NCBI RefSeq assembly: GCF_022458985.1
Contig: NC_061774.1
Location: 19,686,697 to 19,750,696, forward strand
DNA from: Mugil cephalus
Lineage: Eukaryota; Chordata; Actinopteri; Mugiliformes; Mugilidae
DNA length: 64,000 nucleotides
Direction of reading: 5' to 3'
Below are positions 41,730 to 53,209 of the stretch, in pieces. The stretch's first letter is position 1. Each line of letters opens with the position of its first letter. The notes below the pieces were generated by a model. The model was given only the letters and a program-made list of their open reading frames with translations. It ran no database searches and had not been told where the DNA came from. Both the position numbers and the translations under genes were made by a program.

Positions 41730-41735
41730 TTTATT
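41730..41735 (-). promoter_or_regulatory. Polyadenylation signal for the unrecognised membrane-protein gene
   Basis: TTTATT is AATAAA on the minus strand, 70 bases past the TAA stop of the gene at 41805-43367. Its position supports that gene as a transcribed unit. Confidence 0.5.
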
Positions 41736-41804
41736 ATGTAATAAATAGAAATATTATAAAATATAGAGTATATACAGTACAGTTGCATGTTCTCTCATAG
41801 ACTT

Positions 41805-43367
41805 TTAATGAAACAGGGTGTTCTTCTTGTGTGGTTTAGTATTGAAGACAGCATAGTGCAACCACGAATTCACCAGCCATAATGTTCTCCTCAGGAAGAC
41901 TGAGTGACCAGGCAGGGAGGGAGGAAGCACCAAGCCCAGGGAGGAAGTGTGAGTGTTTTGCAGAGTGGGAGGGTGAGTTGGAGGACTCAAATCCTGCAAT
42001 AGTCTTGAGTCAAGCAAAGACACAAGTTCTAGCAGCACAAGTATCCAGATCAGACCACAGGTGAGCTGTGCCCAGTGTGAAGTCCTGAATCTCCGAGTCT
42101 GCTGAGGCCAGCGTGACACCAGCGTGGCCTCCAGTCCCAGTAGACCCAGCAGGAGCAGAGATGCCAGGTGGTGAGTGTCAAGCAGTTGCTGACAGAGCAC
42201 GTTCACAGCTTCCTTGTGCCAAAGTGATCGTGCCTCCTCGTAGCTCGCCTCCTCCATCCACCAGCCCACTGTTGCTGCCAGCCGAAGCACCCATTGCAGC
42301 AGTACGAGAGTATCTGTCAGAGCCAGTTGTCCCAGGAGAACGGTGGAGGGCTTGGTGGAGATTTGAGGGGAGTGCAGTAGCAGAAAAGCCCTCAGGCTGA
42401 ACATACATCCCACCAGCAGGGGAAAGCCAGCTCCATGGGGGAACAGCAGCACTGTCACCAGCTTCAGCAGCAAGAACCGGCGCAGCCATCCTCTGGAAAG
42501 CACTCCTTCTGTCACCGAACCTGGCCAGCACTGAGAGCTTTTCTCCCAGACTGACTTCAAGACTTGATGCAATCTGCAGAGAGTTAAGACTTGGAGGTTA
42601 GCTCAGTGTGACACCACGTGCTCAACAATCTGTTGTCTGGCTGGCCCACCACACTGGTGGTTTATATCTTCCACAAATCTTCACACATTTTACCTCTAAT
42701 GCAGTAGTGACATTTCAAAGTCTGGTGCAGGCTGTATTTTAAAAAAAGGTAACATGTCTAACATTGAATTGATCCATTGCTTTATGTGTAGAAGATATCA
42801 CTTTATTTATATGGCTACATTTCAAAAATAATGAAACCACAACAAATTGGTCTAATTAATTGAAGCTTATGATAAAATAAATCAAAAATAAACTGAATAG
42901 CCTCTGCCAAGATACTTGGCTCAAACAGAAAAGGCTCAGTGACCTGTGATCATAAGACCTGACTAAGGGACAGTCAGAACGTTCCTGCCGGAGGATCTCA
43001 AAAAAGCAACACGGCTTGTAAAGTGTCAGATGATTAAAAACATAAGTGGGTGCCAGGATGTGTATAACTTTGAAAACAAGCAATAAAATCTTAAAATATA
43101 TCCAAGAACAATTGGTAAGCGGTGAAGGCCGGCAAGAGTTTGAGTGGTTAAAGTGGTCTCTGGGTGAAAAGATGTTGTCTGAAACAATATAGATATTACA
43201 CCAACTTTTACACCCCTTATTCTTATTAATTAATTTCATGTCTGTAATGTAGAGCTGTCCCTCTTCAGCCAGAGCTGCTTTTTATCCAAAAGACTCCTAA
43301 CGGCAAATTGAATCTTTTTGTGTGGCACTCACCTGTGTAAAGGTAGAAAGTTGAGGCTGGAGGTCAT
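41805..43367 (-). CDS. Unrecognised membrane protein with four GPCR-like TM segments, two exons
   Basis: Exon 1 (43367-43333) starts with ATG, encodes MTSSLNFLPLH plus two bases, and ends at GTGAGT. Exon 2 (42573-41805) follows a TCTCTGCAG acceptor; the junction completes an Arg codon and opens directly into the long frame. The product has 267 residues. It holds a TM1-like segment (residues about 43-75), a TM2-like segment with LALTD in place of LAxAD, a Cys and TM3-like stretch ending in LEATLVSRWP (Glu where DRY begins, but no Arg after it), and a TM4-like segment centred on GLIWILVLLEL. A Pro/Ser/Thr-rich stretch follows, then a short WLVNSWLHYAVF helix and the stop. TM5 and TM6 are absent and were not found downstream. 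It may be a truncated class A receptor, a receptor pseudogene with an open frame, or a novel 4-TM protein. I do not recognise an orthologue. Confidence 0.6.
42850..43200 (-). mobile_element. LINE relic in the intron of the unrecognised gene
   Basis: A minus-strand frame reads FKILLLVFKVIHILAPTYVF and then LTLYKPC and RQERSDCPLVRSYDHR, matching the C-terminal end of the ORF2 of L2/Rex-type LINEs (FKILLLVYK-x-L-x-GLAPxYL and RALRSS-type motifs). It lies wholly within the intron (42574-43332). It is truncated and mutated. Confidence 0.7.
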
Positions 43368-43729
43368 TTTCCTGTTTCACCTGAATGTGGGCTGAACTGC
43401 TTTATTTCTAACCCTTCATCCTTGCCTGGCTCTAATACAAAAGTGTGTGAGGAGTCCCTTCTCCTCGCCCGTCTTTATCACCCTTATCCTTGCTTAAGCT
43501 CAACTGCCTCAGTTTACAAATGCCTTCACCTCTCTAAAGGATATAGACTTCATCTGACTCACGGTGGAGAATCTGTGCCTGAGGGTGTTTTCTGAGCATG
43601 CTGATATGAGTTTAGACCTGTACGCACAACACAGAGCCGTGACGAGTAATCGTTCTGTGGAAGAATTTACGACAGAGGCGGGTTGCAAAACTTTTTTCCT
43701 TTCTAAACTTCCTTAATTTTTCTTGGCAT

Positions 43730-44782
43730 AATTTCAACAAGGTGTTGGAAACATTGCTCAGAGATTCTGGTCCATATTGACATGATAACATCTTGCAGTT
43801 GCTGCAGATTTGCAAATTTCCCATTCCACCACATCCCAAAGGTGCTCTATTGGATTGAGATCTGGTGACTGTGGGAGCCATTGGGGTACAGTGAACTCAT
43901 TGTCATGTTCGAGAAACCAATTTGAGATGATATGAGGTTTGTGACATGGTGCATTATCCTGCTGGAAGTAGCCGTCAGAAGATGGTCCACTGTGGTCATA
44001 AAGGGATGGACATGGTCAGCAGCAATACTTAGGAAGGCTGTGGCATTTAAACCATGCTCAGTTTGTACTAAGGGGCCCAAAGTGTGCCAAGAAAATGTCC
44101 CCTCACACCATTATACCACCACCATGGGCCTGAACCAAAATCTGACCCTGCCATCTGAATGTCGCAACTGAAATCAAAACTTGTCAGACCAGGCAACGGT
44201 TTCCCAATCTTCTATTGTCCAATTTTGGTGAGCCTGTGCCAACTGTAGTCTCAGTTTCCTGTTTTTAACTGACAGGAGTGGCACACAGTGTGGTCTTCTG
44301 CTGCTGTAGCCCATCTTCTTCAAGGTTCAAGGTGTTCTACATTCAGAGATGGTATTCTCCATTCCTTGGTTGTAACGAGTGGTTATTTGAGTTACTGTTG
44401 ACTTTCTATCATCTCCAACCAGTCTGCCCATTCTCCTCTGACCTCTTACATCAACAAGGCATTTTCGTCCACACAGCTGCCGCTCACTGGATATTTTCTC
44501 TTTTTCGGACCATTCCCTGTAAACCCTACAGATGGGTGTGCATGAAAATCTCAGTAGATCAGCAGTTTGTGAAACATTCAGACCAGCCCATCAGGCACCA
44601 ACAACCATATCACGTTTAAAGTCACTTAAATCCCCTTTCTTCCCCATTCTGATGTTTGGTTTGAACTTCAGCAAGTTGTCTTGATCACCCCAAATGCCTA
44701 AATGAATTGAACTGCAGCCATGTGATTGACTATTTGTGTTAACAAGCAATCGAACAGGTGTTCCTAATAAAGTGGCCGCTTT
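43730..44782 (-). mobile_element. Tc1-like transposon relic (DD34E transposase remains)
   Basis: On the minus strand the frame at 44080-43847 gives remains of a transposase core (LGPLVQTEHGLNATAF-like, then ADHVHPFMTTV), and frame-shifted pieces follow that correspond to the QQDNAPCH and DLNPIEH regions. The right end AATAAAGTGGCCGCTTT near 44766-44782 is the terminal motif of this fish family. The left end is missing. It is a long but inactive copy. Confidence 0.75.
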
Positions 44783-45749
44783 CGAAGAACCCTTTAATTT
44801 CAGCTTACATCAAACCAATAACTGCATGTAAACAGAGGAAGTAAGGGGCTTTTCCCAGCATGTTGTCTCTGATTCAGATTACATAGCTATCCGCATGTGA
44901 TGACGGTGTATGTGGAAGTTGTCTTAGCGGAAGGCGTATCCACAACAGCTAGGGTGTGATCACCAAAACAACACACCTTAGTCATTCTGCCAAACAATAT
45001 CATGTAATGTCTTCTAAACTGACTAACCACTCGAGGCACTATAAGATTATTGCTTAATTCAAGCCTTTATAAAATCAACCCACGTTTTTTTTTTTTTGGC
45101 TGTATGAGTAAAAAGAACAGGTTTGTCAACACTCTTCAGATTTATTCGTGGGAAAATAGATATGAGCACCATATTTACATATATATATATATAAACCTGT
45201 AAGTTTCATCGAAAGCTGATTCATACTGCAAATTGACACAGTCAGTCTGTATTATAAAGTGTTAATCACTCTATGATAAAACAGGTGGTTTTACGTTTAA
45301 TACGGCACACTTTGTTTATCTGGAAATGTGCATGAGTAAGCTTGCATCAAACTAGACATGAGTATGTGTGTATGCCTTTGCTAAATTTAACAGGAGATAT
45401 GTTAAATATGTTTAGAGTCTGTTAAAAGCCACGGGGCTGGGGCAGGAAATTGGAGTTGAAGGGTATAAAAGAGACAATACCACACATCTGTGAGGTGATA
45501 AAGTAAGTGTACCTCTAGAATTACAAGTTTATAAAATTCAATACCATCTGTTCAGAAGTGTTTTCAATCAGTGTAATAAGACTCATGTGTCGCTCAGTGC
45601 TCCAATTTTGTTTGAGAAAATCTCGGATATTTTCCAATCTGAGCTACACAACACATGTTTGTGGAAGCGTGAGATGCACGGACAAAGGAGATTTTTTTTT
45701 TAAGATCACAGGAAAACAGTTGTTGCTGCTCATCAGGATGGAAAAGTTT

Positions 45750-46343
45750 AACCACCTCTTAAGAGTTTGGAATTCGGAAATCCGCAGCCAGACAGATTGG
45801 GAACAAATGGAAGAGTTTAAAGAAGACTGTAAAGCCTCCGAGTGAGTGGTCGATCGACAAAGATCTCTCCTAAACAAAGCCTCATAATAGTCTGAGAGGC
45901 CACAAAGGAACTTTTAAACAGCTAAAAGCCTCACTCACGTTGGCTAGTGTTTATGTTTATGAAACCACCAGCAGGAGAACAACCATCGCGTGCACAAACA
46001 CGACTCTCCGAAAAGAACATTTCTGACCGTCTGCACCTGCAGGCAAGCTAGAAGAATATTGGGAAGAAATTTTGCGGTCAGATGAGACCAAACTAGAAAG
46101 TAGAGCCTCCTTGTTGGTAAACTAGTGCATGAGAAAATGTAAGACCTCATGATCTGTGGACCACGGTGGTGATGATGTCTTGTTTGGGCCTGTTTTGCCG
46201 CATCTGCGTCAGGTTGATGGATTTTGAATTATACCAGTGAAATTTAAAAGAAAATGTCAAGACTTGGCAATCTTAAGAGAAACTGGGACGTGCAGGAAGA
46301 CCATGACCCTACACACACAAAGTCCTGACGTTAATCCAGTAGC
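45750..46343 (+). mobile_element. Tc1-like transposon relic
   Basis: Broken plus-strand pieces of a Tc1 transposase are visible: a WEEILRSDETKLE-like segment around 46060-46100, HGGDDVLFGPVLPH (from the conserved GGGSVMVWGCF region) around 46160-46205, and the region before the DNDPKH motif around 46270-46320. Stops and frameshifts are frequent. No terminal repeats were found. Confidence 0.6.
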
Positions 46344-46418
46344 ATAGAATAGAATAGAATAGAATAGAATAGAATAGAATAGAATAGAATAGAATAGAAT
46401 AGAATAGAATAGAATAGA
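46344..46418. repeat. AATAG pentanucleotide microsatellite
   Basis: About fifteen near-perfect copies of a 5-base unit (AATAG). It is wedged between a Tc1 relic and THAP element copy 2. Confidence 0.97.
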
Positions 46419-46419
46419 G

Positions 46420-47170
46420 GGTAGGCGTGTGATGTCACAGCCAGCAAAATCTCCGTGGTTACAGTCACTGAGTGGCAAAAAGTGACAGTTGATCATGGAG
46501 ATAAGCAGCATTAGTTTGAACCACAGGCTTTAACACCATCTAAACTGTAAAAAGGTGTAGAGTTGTTGTGTGATTGACTGTACCAGCAGAAAAGTAGTCA
46601 GAGAAATATTTTTTACAGATAGAAAAGAGAAGTAAATGGATCGCTGCATTACAAAGAAACAACTGGAATCCAGGCACCGAAACACTGGTGTTGTGGTTCA
46701 CATCTAGTGTCAAGTAATATTAATTTATGCTGGATTTTTTGATGAAATCATAACTTAAGTTACTTCTTAAGTTACGTTCTGGAGGGCTGGAGATAAATTT
46801 GTTGGTGTCACTGTTTTGGCGTAGTCATATCAGACAGTAACTATTTCAGTTCAAACAATATAAAACAATAAACAGAATATTTATGATCCCTCCTCGTCGT
46901 CCTTTCAACGTTCGGTTGGACGCTACAGTATTGTGTGGATAACGTAACTTCTCAGTAAAGCTCTTAGCGTTAGCATCTTTTATTTAGCTCCATTTATGAT
47001 AACTGAAATGATCTAAAACTAAGTTAAACTAACTGAAACTGAGGCTAATCCACTTTTCCAAATCCATATGTGTTCGTATGGATCATTGTCGAGTCCAATT
47101 GCCCTTAATTTGATCTGATAATCCACATTTTTCCCGGTCTCGCTGTTTTTACTGATACATTTCACCTAAC
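46420..47170 (+). mobile_element. Fossil THAP-domain DNA transposon, copy 2
   Basis: This copy aligns with 11845-12520 from the left edge (GATGTCACAGCCAGC) through AAATGGATCGCTGCATTAC and CTGGAATCCAGGCACCGAAA to CATTTTTCCCGGTCTCGCTG. Small deletions have removed part of the THAP coding. Downstream non-coding sequence also aligns, showing that both copies belong to one element family. Confidence 0.7.
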
Positions 47171-48100
47171 AGCTTTAGGGTTGACACTACGATGACGATG
47201 ACACTACACGTATCATCGTTTCACGCACAGTTAATGACTTCACTGTTGTCGCATCGTTATGTGTCAGACTGCCAAGGCTCCTCTGGTTATTATGATTTCC
47301 CCGTTACTAAACCGGGATGATTTTTAAGCAAATATGTGTAAAAAAAATAAATAAATATATATATATATTAATACATATATATATAATAAACAAACATTTT
47401 TTCATCAAAACTCTAAAATATGTCTCACACTGGGTATTCAACATATGCACTGTGGACACACATGGATATCTATTTACTTTTAGAGACGTGAAAACGTTGC
47501 CCGAAAGGCTTCTGAACCTTCTTGCACTCGTCATAAATCAGCTGATTTTAATGAGAAGAAACCGGCTTAACTTGCTTGGTACAGCATGTCAAATTGTGCT
47601 TCATGGGAAATTTGGAGTCCTCTATATGGGGCATTGAGTTTGATCACCAAGGTTTCAGACGCCACGTCATTGTTTGTGTCTCCCTTAGTCCTTCGCCTGT
47701 TTGTCCTGTCTCATGCCAGAAGACCCTGCCTTGTCTTGCCAAGTCTTTGTTTACCTCAAGCTTTTGTTATTTCCCTCGATTATTTGATACTTGGTTATTT
47801 TTACTTTTAGACTTTTAGGCTTTAGAGGACTTTTTTCCTCATTGTGAGTGACTTGTTCTAGTATTTTCTTTTCGTCGTAGAGAGTGAGTTTGTGTTTTCT
47901 TACTCATTTATTTTATTATACTGTTTTTTTTTTTTGCCCCATGTTGAATGCGTTTTAGTTATTCTCAGAAATAAAAACAGTTTTGAACATCTTACAGTCG
48001 TGCATTTGGGTTCGAGCCTTGCACAGTTGTGAGAATAGTCTTATCTTATCTTGCCTGTGATCTCAATAAAAAATCTAATCAACACTGCATACGTTTCTCA

Positions 48101-48102
<2 letters not shown>
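47171..48102. other. Intergenic, no gene seen
   Basis: AT-rich sequence with a short TA repeat (47355-47390) and T-runs. Frames up to 106 codons have no family features. Confidence 0.35.

Positions 48103-48154
<52 letters not shown>
48103..48154. repeat. GT dinucleotide microsatellite
   Basis: Twenty-six uninterrupted GT units. Confidence 0.98.
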
Positions 48155-48159
<5 letters not shown>

Positions 48160-48317
48160 CGTACAGCTATTTTTCTGAGGACCAGTTTGAGTTTTACACC
48201 ATCAAATTGAGGACAGTTATGCAATGTGAAGACATTTTGGTCCGTCCTCACATCTCTATGAGGCTTTTTAAGACTTAGTTTTAGGGTAAAGGTGGTGAGG
48301 GTAAGGCTGCACTATGG

Positions 48318-48700
48318 CAGGGGTGTCAAACTCATGTTACTTTAGGGGCCACGTAGAGAACAACATGATCTCAAGGGGGCCAGACCTTCAAATAATGACA
48401 ACTTCAAATGTTTCCCTTTGTTTTAGCACAAAGAAGTACATTATGAAAGTGTTTATATTTAATGCCCTGACTATTACAAAATCAATGAACAACTATATGT
48501 TTCGAAAAAGAAGTGCAATTTCTCTATGTCTCAATGTTGTGTTATGTCCACACCTGTTACTAAAATTGTGTGAAAGGAAGTAAAACATTTAGTTGGAAAT
48601 TTTGCAGTGAATGTCTTCAGTGTAATTTTAATCCCGCGGGCCAGATCGGACCCTCTGGCGGGCCACTTTTGACCCGCGGGCCATATGTTTGACACCTGTG
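48318..48700. mobile_element. Non-autonomous hAT transposon with 8-bp target duplications
   Basis: The left end CAGGGGTGTCAAAC (48318-48331) and the right end GTTTGACACCTGTG (48687-48700) are inverted repeats with two mismatches. Both are flanked by the identical octamer CACTATGG (48310-48317 and 48701-48708). Eight-base duplications and CAG-ended repeats are hallmarks of hAT elements. The interior has the CGGGCCAGAT and GGGCCA motifs typical of this fish family and no transposase. Confidence 0.92.
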
Positions 48701-48708
48701 CACTATGG

Positions 48709-51700
48709 CAACCATCGTACTCACAAAGATAGCCATACAAACACGTGTGAGTGTGTGTGTGTGCACACGTGAAGACAAAAACATAAAGTATATTTACAGA
48801 TGACAAGATAAATGCTCCAGATGATTTCAGGGAATACGCCCATGATGCATCAAATTATCATGAAGTCACAGCTGGGACAAATGACTTCATGCAGGAGATG
48901 GCTACCAGATAGGATTGATTCAGAATCATGCCACAGTCAGTGCAGACAACTTCTTTTTTTTTTTGCTGCTTTAACCAAAAAGCAGAAACTGGTGCGTGCC
49001 TCATTCCGTCCTCTCTGGACAGTATGACTCACTATTATTTTTAATAAAGTGGAAAATATTTTTTATCTCTTGGTGTGTGTGTATACTATTTGCGTGTGTG
49101 TATGCTCAGCTATTTAGCTTCCTCCAGGCTGAATAACCAAACAAGGAGCGGAGAGATCGATATACTGTAAATACTGCATACAATTACGCAACGTTGCAGC
49201 AGGTGAAGAGGTAGTTTGAAGAAACTGGATCTTATCATTTGACGTTTGCAACAATACTGAGAAATGACATTCTATGCATAAAATTTCCTTTCAACTCATA
49301 CTGCATGAATATGCTCTGAAATACAGACGTGTTATTACATCCGCTAGCAGACTACCTGCCTGTATAGTCTTAGCACAGTGGAAACCACAGTCTTTACGTT
49401 GTGTGTGTGTTTCAACTTTGTGAAACTCTCCACTAAACTGCTGAGATAAACGGTAAATTTCAGAGATAAGTGACCTACATAATCATCTCAGTCAGCACGG
49501 TGCTCTGCCACAGTCGCATAACGGGCCAACTGAACTTCAAATTATGCATTTACTGTAAACATGTGTCTGCCGACCCAGAGTTGTTTGGCTTTCAAATAAA
49601 CTGCAGAGACGTGTCTGTTTGTTCACATTGGATCCACCGCATTTTAAAAATGATTTTGGGGCGGACAGTGGTGCAGGTTGACAACTTCCCGGCCGACCAT
49701 GCGAAAAACATGCGAACTCTTACCTCGAACAGGTGTTGGTGACTGACGTGTATTGGGTCAGGACAAAAGGAAACAGCTGCGCTCTCTTTTCCATGAAAGG
49801 GCAGAGGCCTGCAAACCGGCCTGTAAACAAAAGTTAACAAGTGCTCATACTTCACCGGGCAGCACAAGAGGTTTGTCAGCACCTCTCAAAACAACTATTT
49901 CCTCATCCTTCATAGTTATTAAAATTCTGGCTAAATCTATTTTAAACATTTGTATCAAAACACCATATTGCTTATACCCACATATCACTGGATTCTACTG
50001 TTTTAGTGTCGTATTATTCTGTTTTCTAAAAAGAAACTTTATGCCACCCAAGGTTTACTACCAAACAGCAGACAAAGACACTAGCGTTTAAAAGCTAAAT
50101 AGACTGTATCTTTTACTCAGTCTCGGTGAATACCAAGCTATGATAAGAGCAAATATTTGCCACGTGACATGGCAAATTGAACTCAAAGAGAACTGTGCGC
50201 TCACAAGCTGCTAATTTAAATCAAGCCGAGTTTATTAAACTTACACGTTCAGAGAAGAGGCATTAATGAGAAATCTGTGTTGACTATCAGCACATGAAAA
50301 CCACAGTCCCTCCAGTCTTTACTGAGGTGCCGTCTCCTTTTGTACACATAAGACGCTACATCCTGTCCTCCAGGAGCAAGGCAAATCAGCCAGTTCGCAC
50401 ACTATGGCATGTTAATCGAAACCAAACCAACCATTTGGAAATTCTCACTGTAAGAACAGTTTGTTTGTTTTTCTCTCAGCACAGCCTGTCCTTGTAAAAC
50501 ACCTACGAGCCACTGAGGTGTTATTTTAAGTGTGCGCAAGCATCTTGGCCTGCCCTGTGACCAAATTATACTTGAGGCATTTCGCAAACAATTTTTTTTT
50601 TTTTTAAGGATAAGTAAACAACCCATTTTTTGTCAGTTACTCTAAATACCTGGGTACATAGATGATCCATGCAAATGAAAACAAGGAGTTGCCAGAGGGA
50701 TGCACTTAGTTTATTAAGCTTCTCAGCCTCCCACCCACATGATTGGATTTTGCAAAGCGCTGCAATTACGAGCCACAAAGAAACCTCACGAAAGCGAAGT
50801 CAACTCGACCACCGCCTGTTGTGCGCCACGTACAGATGCAGGCAGGTGGTAGCATTCGTGCTAATCCGTGTACATTCACTGGAATCCACCTTGTCTAAAT
50901 TGAATTTGCTTAATGAACTGATTGATCTTACGGGTAAATAGAGTCTCTTTGCTGTTGTTTCATCCATGGGCGCCCTGATCAGGGAAATTGTTATTACGCC
51001 TTATCGGCAATATGATTACAATCACTGTAGTCAATAAACAATTAGGTCGCACGAAGAAAAGTTTTGCATGGTAAATGGACTATGTGAGTGTGGGGAAGTA
51101 AAAGTGGCTCAGTTGTTTTCTTCAGGGACCTCAAGATGGCCCTACTCAGAAACTTCAAATGCACTTTCAGCCGCTCTCAAAAGGGTCAAATCACTTCTCA
51201 TTCTTCGCACTACATCCTTAATCCTTAATGCACTATCAAGTTCATAGTATAACAATTCTAAGATCACATTGCGCCCTGAGTGTAAATGCGGTTGAATGTT
51301 TATCTTTTCTGCTGCCAAACCGCAAACTGAGTTACAGATGAATTATCTGCTGAAAAGCCACACGAGCTCCTCAGTTGTGAAAATGAGTTTGAGCCTATTT
51401 CCACTGCAATATCCTCACTACATTATCTAACTGTAAACCACAATCATTAGCAACTTACTGAGGAAACTAGAAGGGGAAAAAGGTGATTGCTTTAGTTGAT
51501 CAAATTATTATCTCCTCTATTTGCCAGCTCGTCCGTATTATCGCCATCAGATCGCAGACTGGTCTTGACAGAGTGCTGTTGTCATGTTTGTACATGACAG
51601 CTGCAGAGCAGCCTCAGCAGTTCTCTGTGTGTACTGTTATTTTAAGTGTTTTTCCGTGTAAATAAAAGGTGGCGTGTTACTTGCAGGTAATGTAAACGAT

Positions 51701-52199
51701 ATCATTTTGCAAGTTCAACATAGACTTTGATCAGAACAGGTCAGATGAGGAAACAGCACCGGACACAGAAACTTAATATGTTGAAGAGAGGAGAAGGTGT
51801 TTGTGTTGCAACTCAAAGTTCTAACTTAAATAACTTCCCCTATCTCAGTCTGACAAAAATGCAAATGGAGTATGTTGTGCACATAGCAAGGCTTGTTGAG
51901 GCAGGAAAATGAGTAGCACTTAACTCAATACAGGCAAATGGGATAATGCACTACAATTAACAACGTCCAGCGCGGACAAATAACAGATGCCACTTACTAC
52001 GCTAAGTATTGGTGCGCCTCTTTCTCTCTCTCTCTCTTTTTTTTTTTTTTTTACATTCTCTGATTTACCAGTAATGTGGGGCTGCATGGTGTGTGATGTC
52101 ACTGAGGCTGATGCTGTGGAAGTTCAGTTGAAGAGTTTGGCCAGTCCTACTTTGGAAAGCGTGCTAGCAACTTAGGGTCTGAGGAGGCAGCGCCATCCT
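48709..52199. other. Intergenic region upstream of cysltr1, no gene seen
   Basis: Unique-looking AT-rich sequence with short T/A runs (about 50592-50606, 52038-52052). Frames of up to 112 codons show no conserved content. It may contain enhancers or the cysltr1 promoter. Confidence 0.4.
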
Positions 52200-52344
52200 A
52201 CTACTGCTGCGACAACTGCCAAATGAGGCGGAGAGCCAGAAGAGACTCACTCTGAAGCTGAAGCAGCGCTGCTCTCGTGCACATAAACACCAGACAACCA
52301 GGCACAACGACTGCTCTGTTTTGGCATCAAGCAGAAGTCCAGGG
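52200..52344 (+). other. cysltr1: Possible 5'UTR exon of cysltr1
   Basis: A purine-rich, GC-richer stretch ends in TCCAGGG followed by GTAAGG (52345), a good donor. A matching acceptor (TCTGTCTCTGCAG, ending at 53191) lies 18 bases before the cysltr1 start codon. The left edge is a guess. Confidence 0.35.
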
Positions 52345-53209
52345 GTAAGGAAAATTTAAAGAATGCACATTTGTAAAAAAGTGAAAGTGATACTTTACTG
52401 GTGTTTTTTTTTTTTATTATTTTTATTTTACTCTTGTTAAGGATAGTGACTCACAAAGAAGTCAAGGAATGACATGCATGTATGATTTAATGTTTGAGCA
52501 AAGCAAATATGTCAGTTAATTTCTTTAATGCATGCATTCACGTAGCTCGGGGGAAAAAAAAGTCTGTGAGAAGGAACGGATGAATGAATGAATGCACGAT
52601 TTAATTTATATTAATCACTTGATGCACACGTTGTTCAGTGTAAATACAATCATGCATTAACAAGTTTCGACTAAATGTATAAGGTTCCGTTTCATCTGAT
52701 GCATTTTTTATCATTGAAGGCAGTAAGAAATAAGTTTCCATAAATGGCATTGGTGTTTTTAGTTGAGGCTGCCAGACGGTGCAGCTTGTCCGCAGGTTCC
52801 CCCATTATTTATCATCTGATCTACAGACAGATATGACTATTTGGCATCAGTCCTTTCATCACAATTGATTCTGTCCAGCATTATAGCATTATTCATACAA
52901 GTCAAATTGCATCTCAGGACAGAGACAAACAATTCTCATTTTCCTTTTCATACCCGCAAAAACACTCAGAACCTTTTGTCATGTGACAGGATAAAGGTCT
53001 ATCACGGTTATCTGCTTCCTGTGTTTCCTCCAGTGTCTGCACGGCAGCAGAAAATACACTGCCTCTGAGACCATCTGCACCGTCACAGTCGACGCAGCAC
53101 ACCTCTTTGAGGCAAACCTTCCAGCAGCTTTTTTTCTCTCGTCTACGTGTTGTTGTGCACAGTGTCACAGAATGTTTGTCTGTCTCTGCAGCTGCAGGCG
53201 GCGGCACAA

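Noticed and set aside
42856-43239. 127-codon minus-strand frame in the intron of the unrecognised gene
   Set aside because: Its sequence matches the C-terminal part of an L2/Rex-type LINE ORF.
43612-44619. Several 77-113 codon frames on both strands
   Set aside because: They cover a decayed Tc1-like transposon; none is a host gene.
53147-53209. Upstream extension of the cysltr1 frame by 21 codons
   Set aside because: No ATG is available there and the stretch contains a polypyrimidine tract with a CAG acceptor; the start at 53210 gives the family's usual N-terminus.
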